From Acidobacteriota bacterium (GTDB taxonomy: Bacteria > Acidobacteriota > UBA4820 > DSQY01): DNA of 57,992 nucleotides. Each line of letters starts with the position of its first letter. Position 1 is the stretch's first letter. The translations under genes and the position numbers were made by a program. Location of the stretch: assembly GCA_021787565.1 (NCBI GenBank), contig JAJYLT010000025.1, positions 1 through 57,992 on the forward strand, in the 5' to 3' direction. Below the pieces are notes generated by a model. That model was not told the DNA's origin, made no database searches, and was given only the letters and a program-made list of their open reading frames with translations. Below, one piece after another: positions 15,483-23,682 of the stretch.

Positions 15483-17246
15483 TCACTCCTCCACCTCCTG
15501 CAACTCGACCATCCGCTGGTAGAAGCCCGGAACGGCCGAGAGCTCGTCATGGGTGCCCGACTGGATCACCCTTCCGTCTTCCAGGCATAGGATGCGCATG
15601 AGATCCCGCACCGCGCTGACCCGGTGGCTGATGACGATGAGTGTTCGGTTCTGGACGGTCCCGCTCAGCCCGACGAGAATCCTGCGCTCCGCGTCGGCAT
15701 CCACGGCCGAAAGGGTGTCGTCCAGCACCAGGATGGGGGCCTCCTTGAGCAGCGCCCTGGCCAGGCAGAGACGCTGCTGCTGGCCGCCCGAGAGCGTGAC
15801 CCCCCGCTCGCCCAGCAGGGTTTCGTAGCCCCTGGGGAAGGAGAGGATCTCGCCGTGCAACGAGGCCAGCCTGCAGACCCGCTCCATCTCCTCGTGGGTG
15901 GCGCCGGGCTGGGCGACGCGCAGGTTCTCCGCGATGGTGTCACTGAAGAGGAAGGCCTCCTGTGGGACGTACGCCACGGCGCTTCTCAGGGTCTCCAGCG
16001 GAAGATCGAGCACGTCCTTCCCATCCACCATCAGAGTGCCCGGGGGAGGATCGTGCAGGCGACACACGAGCTGGGCCAGGGCGCTCTTGCCCGCGCCCAC
16101 CTGCCCCACGACGCCGAGGCTCTCCCCCGGCTCAAGGAGGAAGCTGACTCCCGAGAGCGCCGCCCTCTCCTGGTCGGGAAAGGAGAAGGTCAGATTCCTT
16201 GCCTCTACCCGGCCGCGGATCGGAGGGGTCGGGTCGGGAGGGCGCGGACCCCCTCGTTGCTCCGTGTCCCGGATCTGCAGGAGATGGTTGATACGGTCCA
16301 TGGAAGCGGCGGCGCGCTGGACCAGGCTCAACATCCACCCCGCCGCGATCATGGGCCAGGTGAGCATGCCCAGGTAGGAGGTGAAGGCCACGAACGAGCC
16401 GATGGAGGTCTGCCCCTCCATCACGCGCAGACCGCCGGCGCCGAGAAGTATCGCCACGCAGCTCCCCGCGAGAAGCAGGACGGCCGGGTGGAAGAAGGCG
16501 TCGACGGTGACGTAGCGCATGTACTTCCGGAAGTAGTCCTCGTTCCCGCGCTCGAAGTCGGCCGAATCCTCCGCCGCGCGGCCGTAGGCCCGCAGAACGC
16601 GGATGCCGGCGACGGACTCGCGGGTCTTCTCGGTGAGCCCCTCGAAGGCCGCCTGAACGGCATCCCATCGGTTGTAGACCGCCTTGAGGGAGAGGGCCAT
16701 CAGCACCGCCAAGAGCGGCAGGGGCAGGATGGTCAGGAGGGCGAGAACGGGGTCCAACCAGAACATGGCGGCGATCCCGACGAGAGCGTAGACGGAGCCG
16801 TCGAAGCCCGCCACGAACCCCATGGCGATGGCCTGGCGCACGGATTCCACGTCGTTGGTGGCCAGAGCCATGAACTCGCCCGTGCGCGTCTGGTTGAAGA
16901 AGCGGCTCTTCAGGGAGAGCGCGTGGTCGAGGATCCGGTTCCGCAGTTCCAGCTCGGCCGAACGCGCGGTGCTGAAGAAGAAGTGGCGCCAGGCGAAACG
17001 GAAGGCCGCCACGATGGCGGCCAGTGCGCACAGGACCAGGGCCTGCTCTCCGAGCCACGCCCTCGTGGCGCTCCCCCCGGCCAATCGGTCGATGACCGCC
17101 TTCACAACGAGCGGTATGGTCAGCTGGGCCCCGTCGGTGACCAACAGGCAGACCACTCCCAGGGCCACCTTGCCTCGGTGTCTCAGAAAGATCGAAAGAA
17201 TGGACCGCACTCCGCTCTTCACCCCGTGGCTCCCCGAAATCGGCAT
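15483..17246 (-). CDS. ABC exporter half-transporter with degenerate Walker B (YheI/BmrC-like)
   Basis: The 587-residue product has six membrane helices and an ATPase domain. Walker A is GQVGAGKS near residue 382 and the signature is a canonical LSGGQ near 484, but Walker B ends LDDTLSAVD near 508, with Asp in place of the catalytic Glu. That Asp substitution is the known mark of the degenerate site in heterodimeric exporters such as TM287 and BmrC. It pairs naturally with the product of the gene at 13085. The genes are 328 bases apart with repeats between them, rather than overlapping as usual. ATG 17246 has only a weak ribosome binding site. A GTG at 17222, 8 bases after GGGGAG, is an alternative start. 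Confidence 0.92.
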   Translation of the reverse strand: MPISGSHGVKSGVRSILSIFLRHRGKVALGVVCLLVTDGAQLTIPLVVKAVIDRLAGGSATRAWLGEQALVLCALAAIVAAFRFAWRHFFFSTARSAELELRNRILDHALSLKSRFFNQTRTGEFMALATNDVESVRQAIAMGFVAGFDGSVYALVGIAAMFWLDPVLALLTILPLPLLAVLMALSLKAVYNRWDAVQAAFEGLTEKTRESVAGIRVLRAYGRAAEDSADFERGNEDYFRKYMRYVTVDAFFHPAVLLLAGSCVAILLGAGGLRVMEGQTSIGSFVAFTSYLGMLTWPMIAAGWMLSLVQRAAASMDRINHLLQIRDTEQRGGPRPPDPTPPIRGRVEARNLTFSFPDQERAALSGVSFLLEPGESLGVVGQVGAGKSALAQLVCRLHDPPPGTLMVDGKDVLDLPLETLRSAVAYVPQEAFLFSDTIAENLRVAQPGATHEEMERVCRLASLHGEILSFPRGYETLLGERGVTLSGGQQQRLCLARALLKEAPILVLDDTLSAVDADAERRILVGLSGTVQNRTLIVISHRVSAVRDLMRILCLEDGRVIQSGTHDELSAVPGFYQRMVELQEVEE

Positions 17247-17496
17247 TCCACACCGCCCGCCGGCCGCTTCACCAGGCTCAGACTCGGAGCCGGCCGATCC
17301 ATCCGCCGAAGGGCGCGCTGAAAGGGCGCCCCCGGCCAGACGGCCATTCTAACCCAGGGCTCGGGCGCCGGGCAGGACGGTTCAGGCCCCAACGCGCCTT
17401 CGGTTGTCCGAGGCCCGGCCTACTCGTAACGCTCCGGAATGAATTTTCTTTCGAATGTGCCGCGGTGGGATGAGGATTCTCGGCCTTGCGGCCCCA

Positions 17497-18234
17497 TCAC
17501 TTCGGCTTCGGGGGAGTGGTCCCGCCGGGAGGCTGGGTCTGCACTCCCTGGATGCCCACGGGAAGCGGCGGAGGAACGACGAGAGGAGAGAAGAACCACT
17601 GGTCGTAGTAGTCCTTGCCCAGGAATGACCTGAAGGCCTTCTTGTGGTCGTTGCACCAGACGCCCAGAATGGGCTCGCCCTCCTTCCCGTTCAGGCGGAA
17701 GGGCAGGATTTGCGTGGGCTGGGCCGCGGTCCCAGAGGACCCGGTCTCCCCGGTCTGGCCCGTCTGGCTCCCGGTGGGGAGCTTGCCCGTCTGAGTTGGA
17801 ATCACCGGCTGGGTGCTGGGCATGCTGGTGATGCTCCCCGGCGAGCCCGGCACGCTGCCGGTGGGAGGGCCGCCCTCAGATTGATAGTGGACCTTGCCGT
17901 CCTTGTCCACCGTCACGATGGTGGCCCCGGGCGCCAACAAGCCCCACTTCCCGTCGGGGGCGAAGGGGTTGGGGTAGAGCTGCCGAATGTAGCGGTGCTG
18001 TTTGGGCCCCTCCTTCACGAGGTCCTCGAGCTTGTTGGGGAAGGCGCCGCCGTGCTCCTGCTGGTACTCCCGGATGGCCTCGACGTAGGCCCGTCCGCTG
18101 AAGCGCAGCTCGGCCTCGCGCTCGCGCTGCATGATCACGGAGGCGGGCTGGACCGCGGCCATCAGCATGATGGCCATCACGAAGAGGCCCACCAGCACCC
18201 AGATGAAGACGACCCCGGCTTCGCGTCGCTTCAT
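17497..18234 (-). CDS. Pseudopilin-like membrane-anchored protein of the secretion operon
   Basis: The product (245 residues from ATG 18234) has an N-terminal hydrophobic helix (about 8-28) preceded by EAG, then a charged helix like that of type II pseudopilins. The region around residues 50-90 has the GspG-like pattern of a tyrosine-rich helix followed by PNPFAPDGKWG. A Gly/Thr/Pro/Ser-rich linker (about 105-170) and a final domain with WCNDHKKAFRSF follow. The Glu-5 of true prepilins is missing, so assembly like a normal pseudopilin is doubtful. It is the last gene of the operon. The upstream ATG at 18291, with GGAG five bases before it, is an alternative start giving 19 extra residues. An 8-bp tandem array lies just upstream. 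Confidence 0.75.
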   Translation of the reverse strand: MKRREAGVVFIWVLVGLFVMAIMLMAAVQPASVIMQREREAELRFSGRAYVEAIREYQQEHGGAFPNKLEDLVKEGPKQHRYIRQLYPNPFAPDGKWGLLAPGATIVTVDKDGKVHYQSEGGPPTGSVPGSPGSITSMPSTQPVIPTQTGKLPTGSQTGQTGETGSSGTAAQPTQILPFRLNGKEGEPILGVWCNDHKKAFRSFLGKDYYDQWFFSPLVVPPPLPVGIQGVQTQPPGGTTPPKPK

Positions 18235-18312
18235 CGAGCCGCCCGTGTCCGCCACGTGATCAGCGTCCATGCCAGGCGCCGCTCGGTTCATCATCGCTCC
18301 ATCGCCTCACGG

Positions 18313-18360
18313 CTCAATCGCTCAATAGCTCAATCGCCTAATCGCTCAATCGCCTACTAC
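18313..18360. repeat. 8-bp tandem array (CTCAATCG type)
   Basis: Six octamers, the last two or three degenerate (CTCAATCG, CTCAATAG, CTCAATCG, CCTAATCG, CTCAATCG, CCTACTAC), fill most of the spacer between two pseudopilin genes of the secretion operon. Confidence 0.8.
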
Positions 18361-18376
18361 CTCCACCGCCTCGCCC

Positions 18377-18916
18377 CTACCACGTACTGTACTTCGTCCC
18401 ATCGCTCCCCACCGCGTCGGAGGCCGAATGGACGTCCCAGATGCCGCCCGTGCTTTCTCCCTCGGTGGGTTCCATCTGGCCGGGCTCGTTGCCCGAGTAG
18501 GGGACCGTGACCCAATCGGACTTGCCGGTGATGGGATCGATGGGAAGACGGCGCAGGTACCCGGCGGAAACGAGGCTGTCCAGGCTGTCCGGGTACTTGC
18601 CCTTGTCGGCGTAGTACTGGTCGATGACGTCTCGAAGGGTGTAGAGGTTCTCCCGGAGAACGGTCTCCTTGGCCCTCTCGACGATGGTGCGGTAGGTGGG
18701 CACCGCCATGCTGACCAGGATCCCGATGATGGCCACCACCACCATGAGCTCCATCAGGGTGAAGCCCTTCTGCCCGCGCGGCCGAGACCGGTGGAGGGGG
18801 GCGGGAGAAGATGGAGTGGGTGACAGAGAGGCGGAGGAGTCCGCACCCAACGGTTCGCCGGGACGCGCCGGTTGGCCTTCGTGGACATCCGCTCCCCCGC
18901 TTCTTTCCCTCATCAC
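18377..18916 (-). CDS. gspG: Type II secretion major pseudopilin-like protein (GspG family)
   Basis: The 179-residue prepilin has a classic prepilin peptidase site, RGQKG then FTLMELMVVVAIIG, with Glu at +5, near residue 51. The mature part is a GspG-type pseudopilin: helix with DQYYADKGKYPDSLDSL, then PIDPITGKSDW and a C-terminal DGTKYSTW. The leader before the cleavage site is about 50 residues, far longer than the usual 5-15, but no credible start lies closer, since the only other in-frame candidate is a TTG without a ribosome binding site. The start (GTG 18916 or ATG 18913) lies inside an 8-bp repeat that itself supplies GAGGTGAT-type ribosome binding sequence. Pseudopilins form the short periplasmic pseudopilus that pushes cargo through the secretin. 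Confidence 0.88.
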   Translation of the reverse strand: MMRERSGGADVHEGQPARPGEPLGADSSASLSPTPSSPAPLHRSRPRGQKGFTLMELMVVVAIIGILVSMAVPTYRTIVERAKETVLRENLYTLRDVIDQYYADKGKYPDSLDSLVSAGYLRRLPIDPITGKSDWVTVPYSGNEPGQMEPTEGESTGGIWDVHSASDAVGSDGTKYSTW

Positions 18917-18940
18917 CTCATCACCTCATCACCTCATCAC
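18911..18940. repeat. 8-bp tandem array (CATCACCT) covering the start of the gspG-like gene
   Basis: Nearly four perfect copies of CATCACCT (minus strand AGGTGATG) are present. Each unit contains both an AGGTGA-type ribosome binding sequence and an ATG, and the last unit provides the start codon of the pseudopilin gene. Confidence 0.85.
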
Positions 18941-18948
18941 GGCCTTGT

Positions 18949-19428
18949 TCACCATTCGTTGTAGTGGGTCTTCCCGTCCAGGGCGAGAGCGGTACTCTCG
19001 GAATAGACATCATAGACGTTCTCCCCTCCCCACATGGTCGAGTCGGGTTCATCCCGCGTGGATCGCAGGCCCCACTCGTCGCTGCCGGTCATGGGGTCGA
19101 TGGGGATCCTCCGAAGAAAGCGCATCTTGGTATCCGGCGCCTGTCCCGACACCGCCACACCCTTCACCAGCGTCTTCAGGTCCGGCGGGTAGAAATCCTG
19201 AGTTACGTCGGTCTGTTTGATCAGGCCCTGCACGGCGTAGCGGTGGTACTCGTCGATCGCCTCCCTCATCTCGCGCAGGTCATGGCGCAACTCCATCTCT
19301 TTCAGCCGCCGGTTCATGATCTGCGAAGCGGGAACGGCCACGAGGGCCATGATGGCCAGAAGGGCCACCGCCAGGCCCACCTCCATGAGGGAGATTCCCC
19401 TCTCGCCGGTGCGGGTGTGTGCTTTCAC
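18949..19428 (-). CDS. Type II secretion pseudopilin (GspG-like), second copy
   Basis: The 159-residue prepilin has a short 11-residue basic leader and the cleavage site RG then ISLMEVGLAVALLAIMALV, with Glu at +5. The mature domain has the same layout as its neighbour: a DEYHRYAVQG helix, LRRIPIDPMTGSDEWGLRS, and a final LDGKTHYNEW, so the two genes are probably duplicates that have diverged. ATG 19428 leaves only 13 bases after the secretin stop. Prepilin peptidase, which must cleave and methylate this protein, is not encoded in the window. Which of the two copies is the major subunit cannot be told from the sequence. Confidence 0.88.
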   Translation of the reverse strand: MKAHTRTGERGISLMEVGLAVALLAIMALVAVPASQIMNRRLKEMELRHDLREMREAIDEYHRYAVQGLIKQTDVTQDFYPPDLKTLVKGVAVSGQAPDTKMRFLRRIPIDPMTGSDEWGLRSTRDEPDSTMWGGENVYDVYSESTALALDGKTHYNEW

Positions 19429-19441
19429 GGGATGCGGCTCC

Positions 19442-21745
19442 CTAATCTCCCTTGCCAGTGCCGGCAGCCAGCGGCTGGGAGGGAGGTTGCTGAACGGTGA
19501 CGACGGCGAAAACGGGCGGCAGGGAAACGGCCCCGCCCGACACGGCCGTGGCCGTTAGGCCTCCGACGTTGATCCTGGCCTCGCCGGGCTTGGATGCCGT
19601 GAACTTGAGCCGGGCCACCAGGCCCGCCCCCGAGGACCCGCCCGAGTCCGCCCGCCCCGCCTCCAGGGAGACAAGCCCGGGGCCTGACTGCGGAGCGGCG
19701 AAGGTGGTGGGCGCGCCGCCCATCTGGAAGAAGGTCCCCTCGTTGGCCCCCTGGAACTGGAGGGCATCCGCCGGGAAGTTCACGTCGGCGTGGAGGCTCT
19801 TGAGGTCCTTTCCACCGAGCAGAACCAGGTTGAGCACCACCGGATCGCCCGGTTTCACGCTGATGTTGGTGGGGCTCACCAGGAGGCGGGCATTCTCGTT
19901 GGCGCTCTGGTCCTGGCTACCATTGTCGCTGCCCTGCTTCGGCTTTTCGCCTTCCGCGGCCGGCGTGGGAGCGGCCTGGGATTCGGACGGTGAGGGACTG
20001 GGCCCGAAGGGGTTGTCGAAGCCCTGGACCGTGGGCCGGTCGGTGGTGCCGACCCAGAGCGGCTGAAGGTCCCGCTCGGTGATGTTGGGCATGCGAACGA
20101 TGTGGGGCGTCAGGAGCATGACCACGTCAGTGGTGGTATGGGTATCTTGGGTGTTGGAGAAGAGGCGGCGCAGCAGGGGAATCTCCGCGACTCCCGGCAA
20201 CCCCGAAATCGCTCTCTGGTCGTTACGCTGGATGAGGCCGGCGAGCATGCTCGTCTCCCCGTCCTCCAGCCGGATGGTCGTGGAGATCTCCCTCGTCCCG
20301 AGGATCGGCTGGGAGGGAGTCAGCGGGCTCGAGGAGGCGACGTAGCCGGCGATGGAGGAGACATCCGCCTTGAGCTTGATGGTCACCTCCTTGTTGTGGT
20401 GGACGCGCGGCTCCAGCTCGACCTTCACGCCGATGTCCTGGTAGGTGAAGGAGGTGATGGGGGTGTAGCTGGAGGCGCCTCCTGTCGTGTTGAGGTACTG
20501 GTTGGAGGTGGGGATGGGAATCTTCTCGCCGATATGCACGCTGGCCTTCTGTCCCTCCATGACCCGGACCTGGGGCTTGGCGAGGACCCTGCTGTTCGTA
20601 TCCGTCAACAGCATGTTGACAATAATGTTTGGAACCGGAAATACCATGAGTCCGTGCGATAAAGTCCGCCCCAGCTCGTTCAAGGGGATGGGCGGGCCCG
20701 TCCCGATGCCCGTGGCGTTCCCGCTGGAATCTTTGGTCACGTTCATGTTGGGCCCCACCGTGAAGGTGTGGCTGCTCAGGTCGATGCCCAGGTTCCGCAG
20801 CTTATTGTCATCCACCTCCAGGAGCTCCACGTCCACCGCCACCTCGCCCTTGCTCTTGTCGTTGTCCTCGATGATCCGCTGGGCGATGGCGACGTTCTCC
20901 GGGGTATCCTCGATGGTGATGGAGTTCAGGTTCTGGTTCATGGCCATCTTCCGCGCCTGGATGATGGAGCGCACGAGCTGGAAGACGTCCTTGGCGTCCG
21001 CGTTGGAGAGGTAGAAGGTGCGGATGACCTGGTCCTGGTACTCGTCCCGTTTCTGTTTGGTGTCCGGCACGATGATGAGCGTGTGGGCGTCGACCACCTT
21101 GTAGAAGTTCTTGGTCTGCATCATGAGGTAGTCGAGAACCGTTGCGAGGGGCTCCTTCGAGAAGTCCACGGAGATGGGTTTGTTCTGCTCCACCCGGTCG
21201 TCATAGAGGATGTTGATCCCGCTCGCCTTGGAGATGGCGTCTAGAATCGTCTTGAGCGGCGTATTCGTGAACTTGAGGACGATGGGGATGTTGGAGGCCG
21301 GGTCCAGCCGGGGCACGCCCAGGTCCTTGTTGGCCTTCTTCTCCATCTGGTCGATGGAGGGGAGTGCCGCCCGCTCGTTCTCCTGCTTCTTCCGCAAGCT
21401 CTGGATAATGCTGTTCATGGTGTCTTTGGCGTACTGGTTGCCTGGGTCGTATTCCAGGGCTTTTTGAATCTCCCTCACGGCCACGTCGTAATCGCCGTGC
21501 GCCGCCGCCATCTTTCCCCTCTCGAAGTGCCACTGGGAGGCGGCGAGGCGGGCGCGCACAAGGGTCGTCTTGTACTTCACGTTGCGGGGGCTCTCCTTGA
21601 CGGCCTTCTGGAGGTTCGCCACCGCCTCGTCGTAGTTCTGGTGCTCGAAGAGGTAGTCTCCCCGGTGGAAGGCGACCGAGCCGCAGGAGAGGGCCAGGGC
21701 CAGGAGGGCCAGCATCAGGACGGTCTTGAGGATTCTCGCGCGCAC
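19442..21745 (-). CDS. gspD: Outer-membrane secretin (GspD/PilQ-like) with C-terminal cohesin domain
   Basis: The 767-residue lipoprotein (signal ending LALSC near residue 21) forms the outer-membrane channel of a type II secretion or type IV pilus machine. In order it has two or three TPR-like repeats (about 25-120), a secretin short N domain (about 150-225), a NolW-like N1 domain (about 235-300), the secretin beta-barrel domain (about 370-550, ending LLTPHIVRMP), a Ser/Pro/Gln-rich linker, and a cohesin-like domain (about 618-750, LLVSPTNISVKPGDPVVLNL onward). The TPRs may serve as a built-in pilotin, as in PilF-type proteins. The cohesin domain is absent from textbook GspD and PilQ. The gene starts one base after the PilP-like gene stops. 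Confidence 0.93.
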   Translation of the reverse strand: MRARILKTVLMLALLALALSCGSVAFHRGDYLFEHQNYDEAVANLQKAVKESPRNVKYKTTLVRARLAASQWHFERGKMAAAHGDYDVAVREIQKALEYDPGNQYAKDTMNSIIQSLRKKQENERAALPSIDQMEKKANKDLGVPRLDPASNIPIVLKFTNTPLKTILDAISKASGINILYDDRVEQNKPISVDFSKEPLATVLDYLMMQTKNFYKVVDAHTLIIVPDTKQKRDEYQDQVIRTFYLSNADAKDVFQLVRSIIQARKMAMNQNLNSITIEDTPENVAIAQRIIEDNDKSKGEVAVDVELLEVDDNKLRNLGIDLSSHTFTVGPNMNVTKDSSGNATGIGTGPPIPLNELGRTLSHGLMVFPVPNIIVNMLLTDTNSRVLAKPQVRVMEGQKASVHIGEKIPIPTSNQYLNTTGGASSYTPITSFTYQDIGVKVELEPRVHHNKEVTIKLKADVSSIAGYVASSSPLTPSQPILGTREISTTIRLEDGETSMLAGLIQRNDQRAISGLPGVAEIPLLRRLFSNTQDTHTTTDVVMLLTPHIVRMPNITERDLQPLWVGTTDRPTVQGFDNPFGPSPSPSESQAAPTPAAEGEKPKQGSDNGSQDQSANENARLLVSPTNISVKPGDPVVLNLVLLGGKDLKSLHADVNFPADALQFQGANEGTFFQMGGAPTTFAAPQSGPGLVSLEAGRADSGGSSGAGLVARLKFTASKPGEARINVGGLTATAVSGGAVSLPPVFAVVTVQQPPSQPLAAGTGKGD

Positions 21746-21746
21746 C

Positions 21747-22499
21747 TTACTTCCCTCCTCCAGTCAAGGGGATTCGTCTGGTTTCCTTGAAACCCCGGAA
21801 ACCGATCTCGGCGGATTCGTAGCCGATGTCGACCACGCGGAACTGGTTCAGAACCGTCTCTCCCTTGCGGGCCAGCAAGAGCACGTTGGATCCCTGGGTC
21901 TGGAACACGGCGAGGCGATTGTCCGCCGGTCCGAAGTAGCCGATGAAGGTGAAGGGGATGGCCGGAGGTTGAGGCGGAGGCGGAGGCGGAGGCGGCCCGT
22001 AGGTGTGGGCCTTGATCCACTGGGCCTTCTTGGCGGCCTCCGCCGCTTTATCGGCTGCCTCCTGGGCCTGGCGCCGCTGCGCCAGGATCACGGCGGGGTC
22101 CTGTTCGAAGGCGAAGAGGTTCCGCGGTGGCAGCCCGGCCTCGTCGTCCCCGGCGTTCACGGGGACCGGACCCGCAGGCGCCCGCTGAGCTGCCGGCGCG
22201 GGGCTGGAGAGACCCTGTGTTCGCGCCGCCGGAGCCGGCTGGCCCGTCTTTCCAGGTTCCGGAGGACCCTGCTTGCCATCCGCCGCCTGGTCCACCGGCA
22301 GGGAGATGCCGTCGAGGGAGAGGGAAGGAATGTCGGAAACCTGTTGCGCCTGAGGTGCCGCGCGGCGCGGCCGTGGCGCTATCCTCTCCCCCGTCTCGGG
22401 GTCCACGGTGCCGCTCGCGCCGACGGCGCCCGAGCCGCACGACAACGTGAGGGTGATGGCCCCGAGGGCGGCGAGGGCGATGACGAACCGGCTGGTCAC
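21747..22499 (-). CDS. pilP: PilP/GspC-like inner-membrane lipoprotein
   Basis: The 250-residue product has a lipoprotein signal (LTLSCGS near residue 21), a long Pro/Ala/Gln-rich disordered region (about 30-165) ending in a run of prolines, and a small beta domain (about 180-245, FTFIGYFGPADNRLAVF then LLARKGETVLNQF). That layout matches PilP, or the HR domain of GspC, which links the inner-membrane platform to the secretin. The last residues have EIGFRGFKETRRIPL, like the closing strands of PilP. It overlaps the PilO gene by 4 bases and ends one base before the secretin gene, which supports co-translation of interacting partners. Confidence 0.82.
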   Translation of the reverse strand: MTSRFVIALAALGAITLTLSCGSGAVGASGTVDPETGERIAPRPRRAAPQAQQVSDIPSLSLDGISLPVDQAADGKQGPPEPGKTGQPAPAARTQGLSSPAPAAQRAPAGPVPVNAGDDEAGLPPRNLFAFEQDPAVILAQRRQAQEAADKAAEAAKKAQWIKAHTYGPPPPPPPPQPPAIPFTFIGYFGPADNRLAVFQTQGSNVLLLARKGETVLNQFRVVDIGYESAEIGFRGFKETRRIPLTGGGK

Positions 22500-23113
22500 G
22501 ACTTGGCCTCCTTCGGCGGAAAGTCCTCCGGGGTCGCCACGAAGTAGGTGCTGATAGCCACGTTCACGCGGATCGTGCCCGCCGACTGCGGGCTGGACGA
22601 GAGTGACAGGGCATCCACGGTAAAGAAGAGGGGCGACTCCTGAAGGGCCTGAATGAGGGCCTTGATCTCCTGGTAAGGCCCGGTGAGCGGAAGGGTCATG
22701 CGGACCCGGATGTACCGGTGGGACCAGCCCTCTTTCTTATCCGGCGAAGGGATGAACTCGTACCCGTAGGAATAGTTGTCCAGTTGGAGCTGATGGGCAT
22801 CGATCAGGGATTTGAGGCCGGTCTGCAAGTCGACGAAGCGCTGCGGCCGCGTGCGGAAGACCCGCCCGGCCAGTTCGTCCATGACCTTCCGGTCGTTGCT
22901 CACGCGATGGACCGAAAGGGTGAGGGTCCGCTCCTTGTCCTCCAGCGTCTTCAATTCCAGGCGGTTGGATTCGACCTGCTGCCTCGTTGAGCGGGCGTAG
23001 TGATCCAGCCGGGAGACGGCCATCAGATAGACGGCCAGGTTCAGCGCCGCGAGGCCGGCCGCCACCGCCAGCAGGAGACCGAGCTTGCGCCGGATGAGGA
23101 CCTCAAGGCTCAT
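22496..23113 (-). CDS. pilO: PilO-like inner-membrane platform protein
   Basis: The 205-residue product has a short cytoplasmic start, one membrane helix (about 12-33), a coiled-coil region (about 38-90) and a periplasmic ferredoxin-like domain (about 110-195, with LPLTGPYQEIKALIQALQES). This is the PilO/GspM architecture, which pairs with PilN in the periplasm and aligns the motor with the secretin. The helix-turn LTGPYQEI is typical of PilO. Its start overlaps the PilN stop by 11 bases, and its stop overlaps the PilP start by 4 bases. The assignment rests on layout and position more than on strong motifs. Confidence 0.82.
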   Translation of the reverse strand: MSLEVLIRRKLGLLLAVAAGLAALNLAVYLMAVSRLDHYARSTRQQVESNRLELKTLEDKERTLTLSVHRVSNDRKVMDELAGRVFRTRPQRFVDLQTGLKSLIDAHQLQLDNYSYGYEFIPSPDKKEGWSHRYIRVRMTLPLTGPYQEIKALIQALQESPLFFTVDALSLSSSPQSAGTIRVNVAISTYFVATPEDFPPKEAKS

Positions 23114-23681
23114 GGGGCCCCTCCGGAAGGTAGGTGCAGCTGATCTGAAAGTGAATCCACGGGCTGGAGGCGTCCTTCTGCTCGAAATGGAGCTGGGCCG
23201 CCGTGAAGCTCTTGTCGGTCATCAGGTTCTGTTCCAGCTTGAGCAGCTCCGACCGGGGGTTGGCGTCTCCCGTGAGGGCCACCCCGACGGTTCCGTCCGG
23301 ATTGATCTGCGGAACGATGGCCGTGAACATGACCCCGTAGGGCTTGATGCGTTCCAGGTCACCCAGGAAATGAATCCAGGAGAAGCGCTTCTCCTTCAGG
23401 ATCTCCGACACGAACTTGGCCTCCGAGGTCACCGATGCGACCCCGGCCCCTTGCAGGGATTTTTCCTTCTCGGCGACGCTCGCGCGCAGATGCGAGAGGC
23501 GTACCTCCTGGTCCCTCAGGACACCCCGCTGCGTGCGGTAATCCCGCCCCAGGACGAAGAACGACCCGATGTTGAGCGCCGTCAGCAGAAGGGCGATACC
23601 CCAGACCACGGCGAGGGCGACCCCTGGGACGGTCCTGTTGACGAACGGAGTTCCTGCGAGGTTGATGGTCAGCCGCCTCAT
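23103..23681 (-). CDS. pilN: PilN-like inner-membrane platform protein
   Basis: The 192-residue product begins RRLTINLAGTPFVNR, close to the short cytoplasmic NLxP-type motif with which PilN binds PilM. It then has one membrane helix (about 22-45), a coiled coil (about 50-85) and a periplasmic domain (about 90-185). This is the PilN/GspL-periplasmic architecture. It starts one base after the PilM-like gene stops and overlaps the PilO gene by 11 bases. The product is expected to dimerise with PilO. Confidence 0.82.
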   Translation of the reverse strand: MRRLTINLAGTPFVNRTVPGVALAVVWGIALLLTALNIGSFFVLGRDYRTQRGVLRDQEVRLSHLRASVAEKEKSLQGAGVASVTSEAKFVSEILKEKRFSWIHFLGDLERIKPYGVMFTAIVPQINPDGTVGVALTGDANPRSELLKLEQNLMTDKSFTAAQLHFEQKDASSPWIHFQISCTYLPEGPHEP

Positions 23682-23682
23682 C

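Noticed and set aside
18301-18360. Possible CRISPR array from the short tandem repeats
   Set aside because: Units are only 7-8 bp without spacers, arrays are under 50 bases and no cas gene is near.
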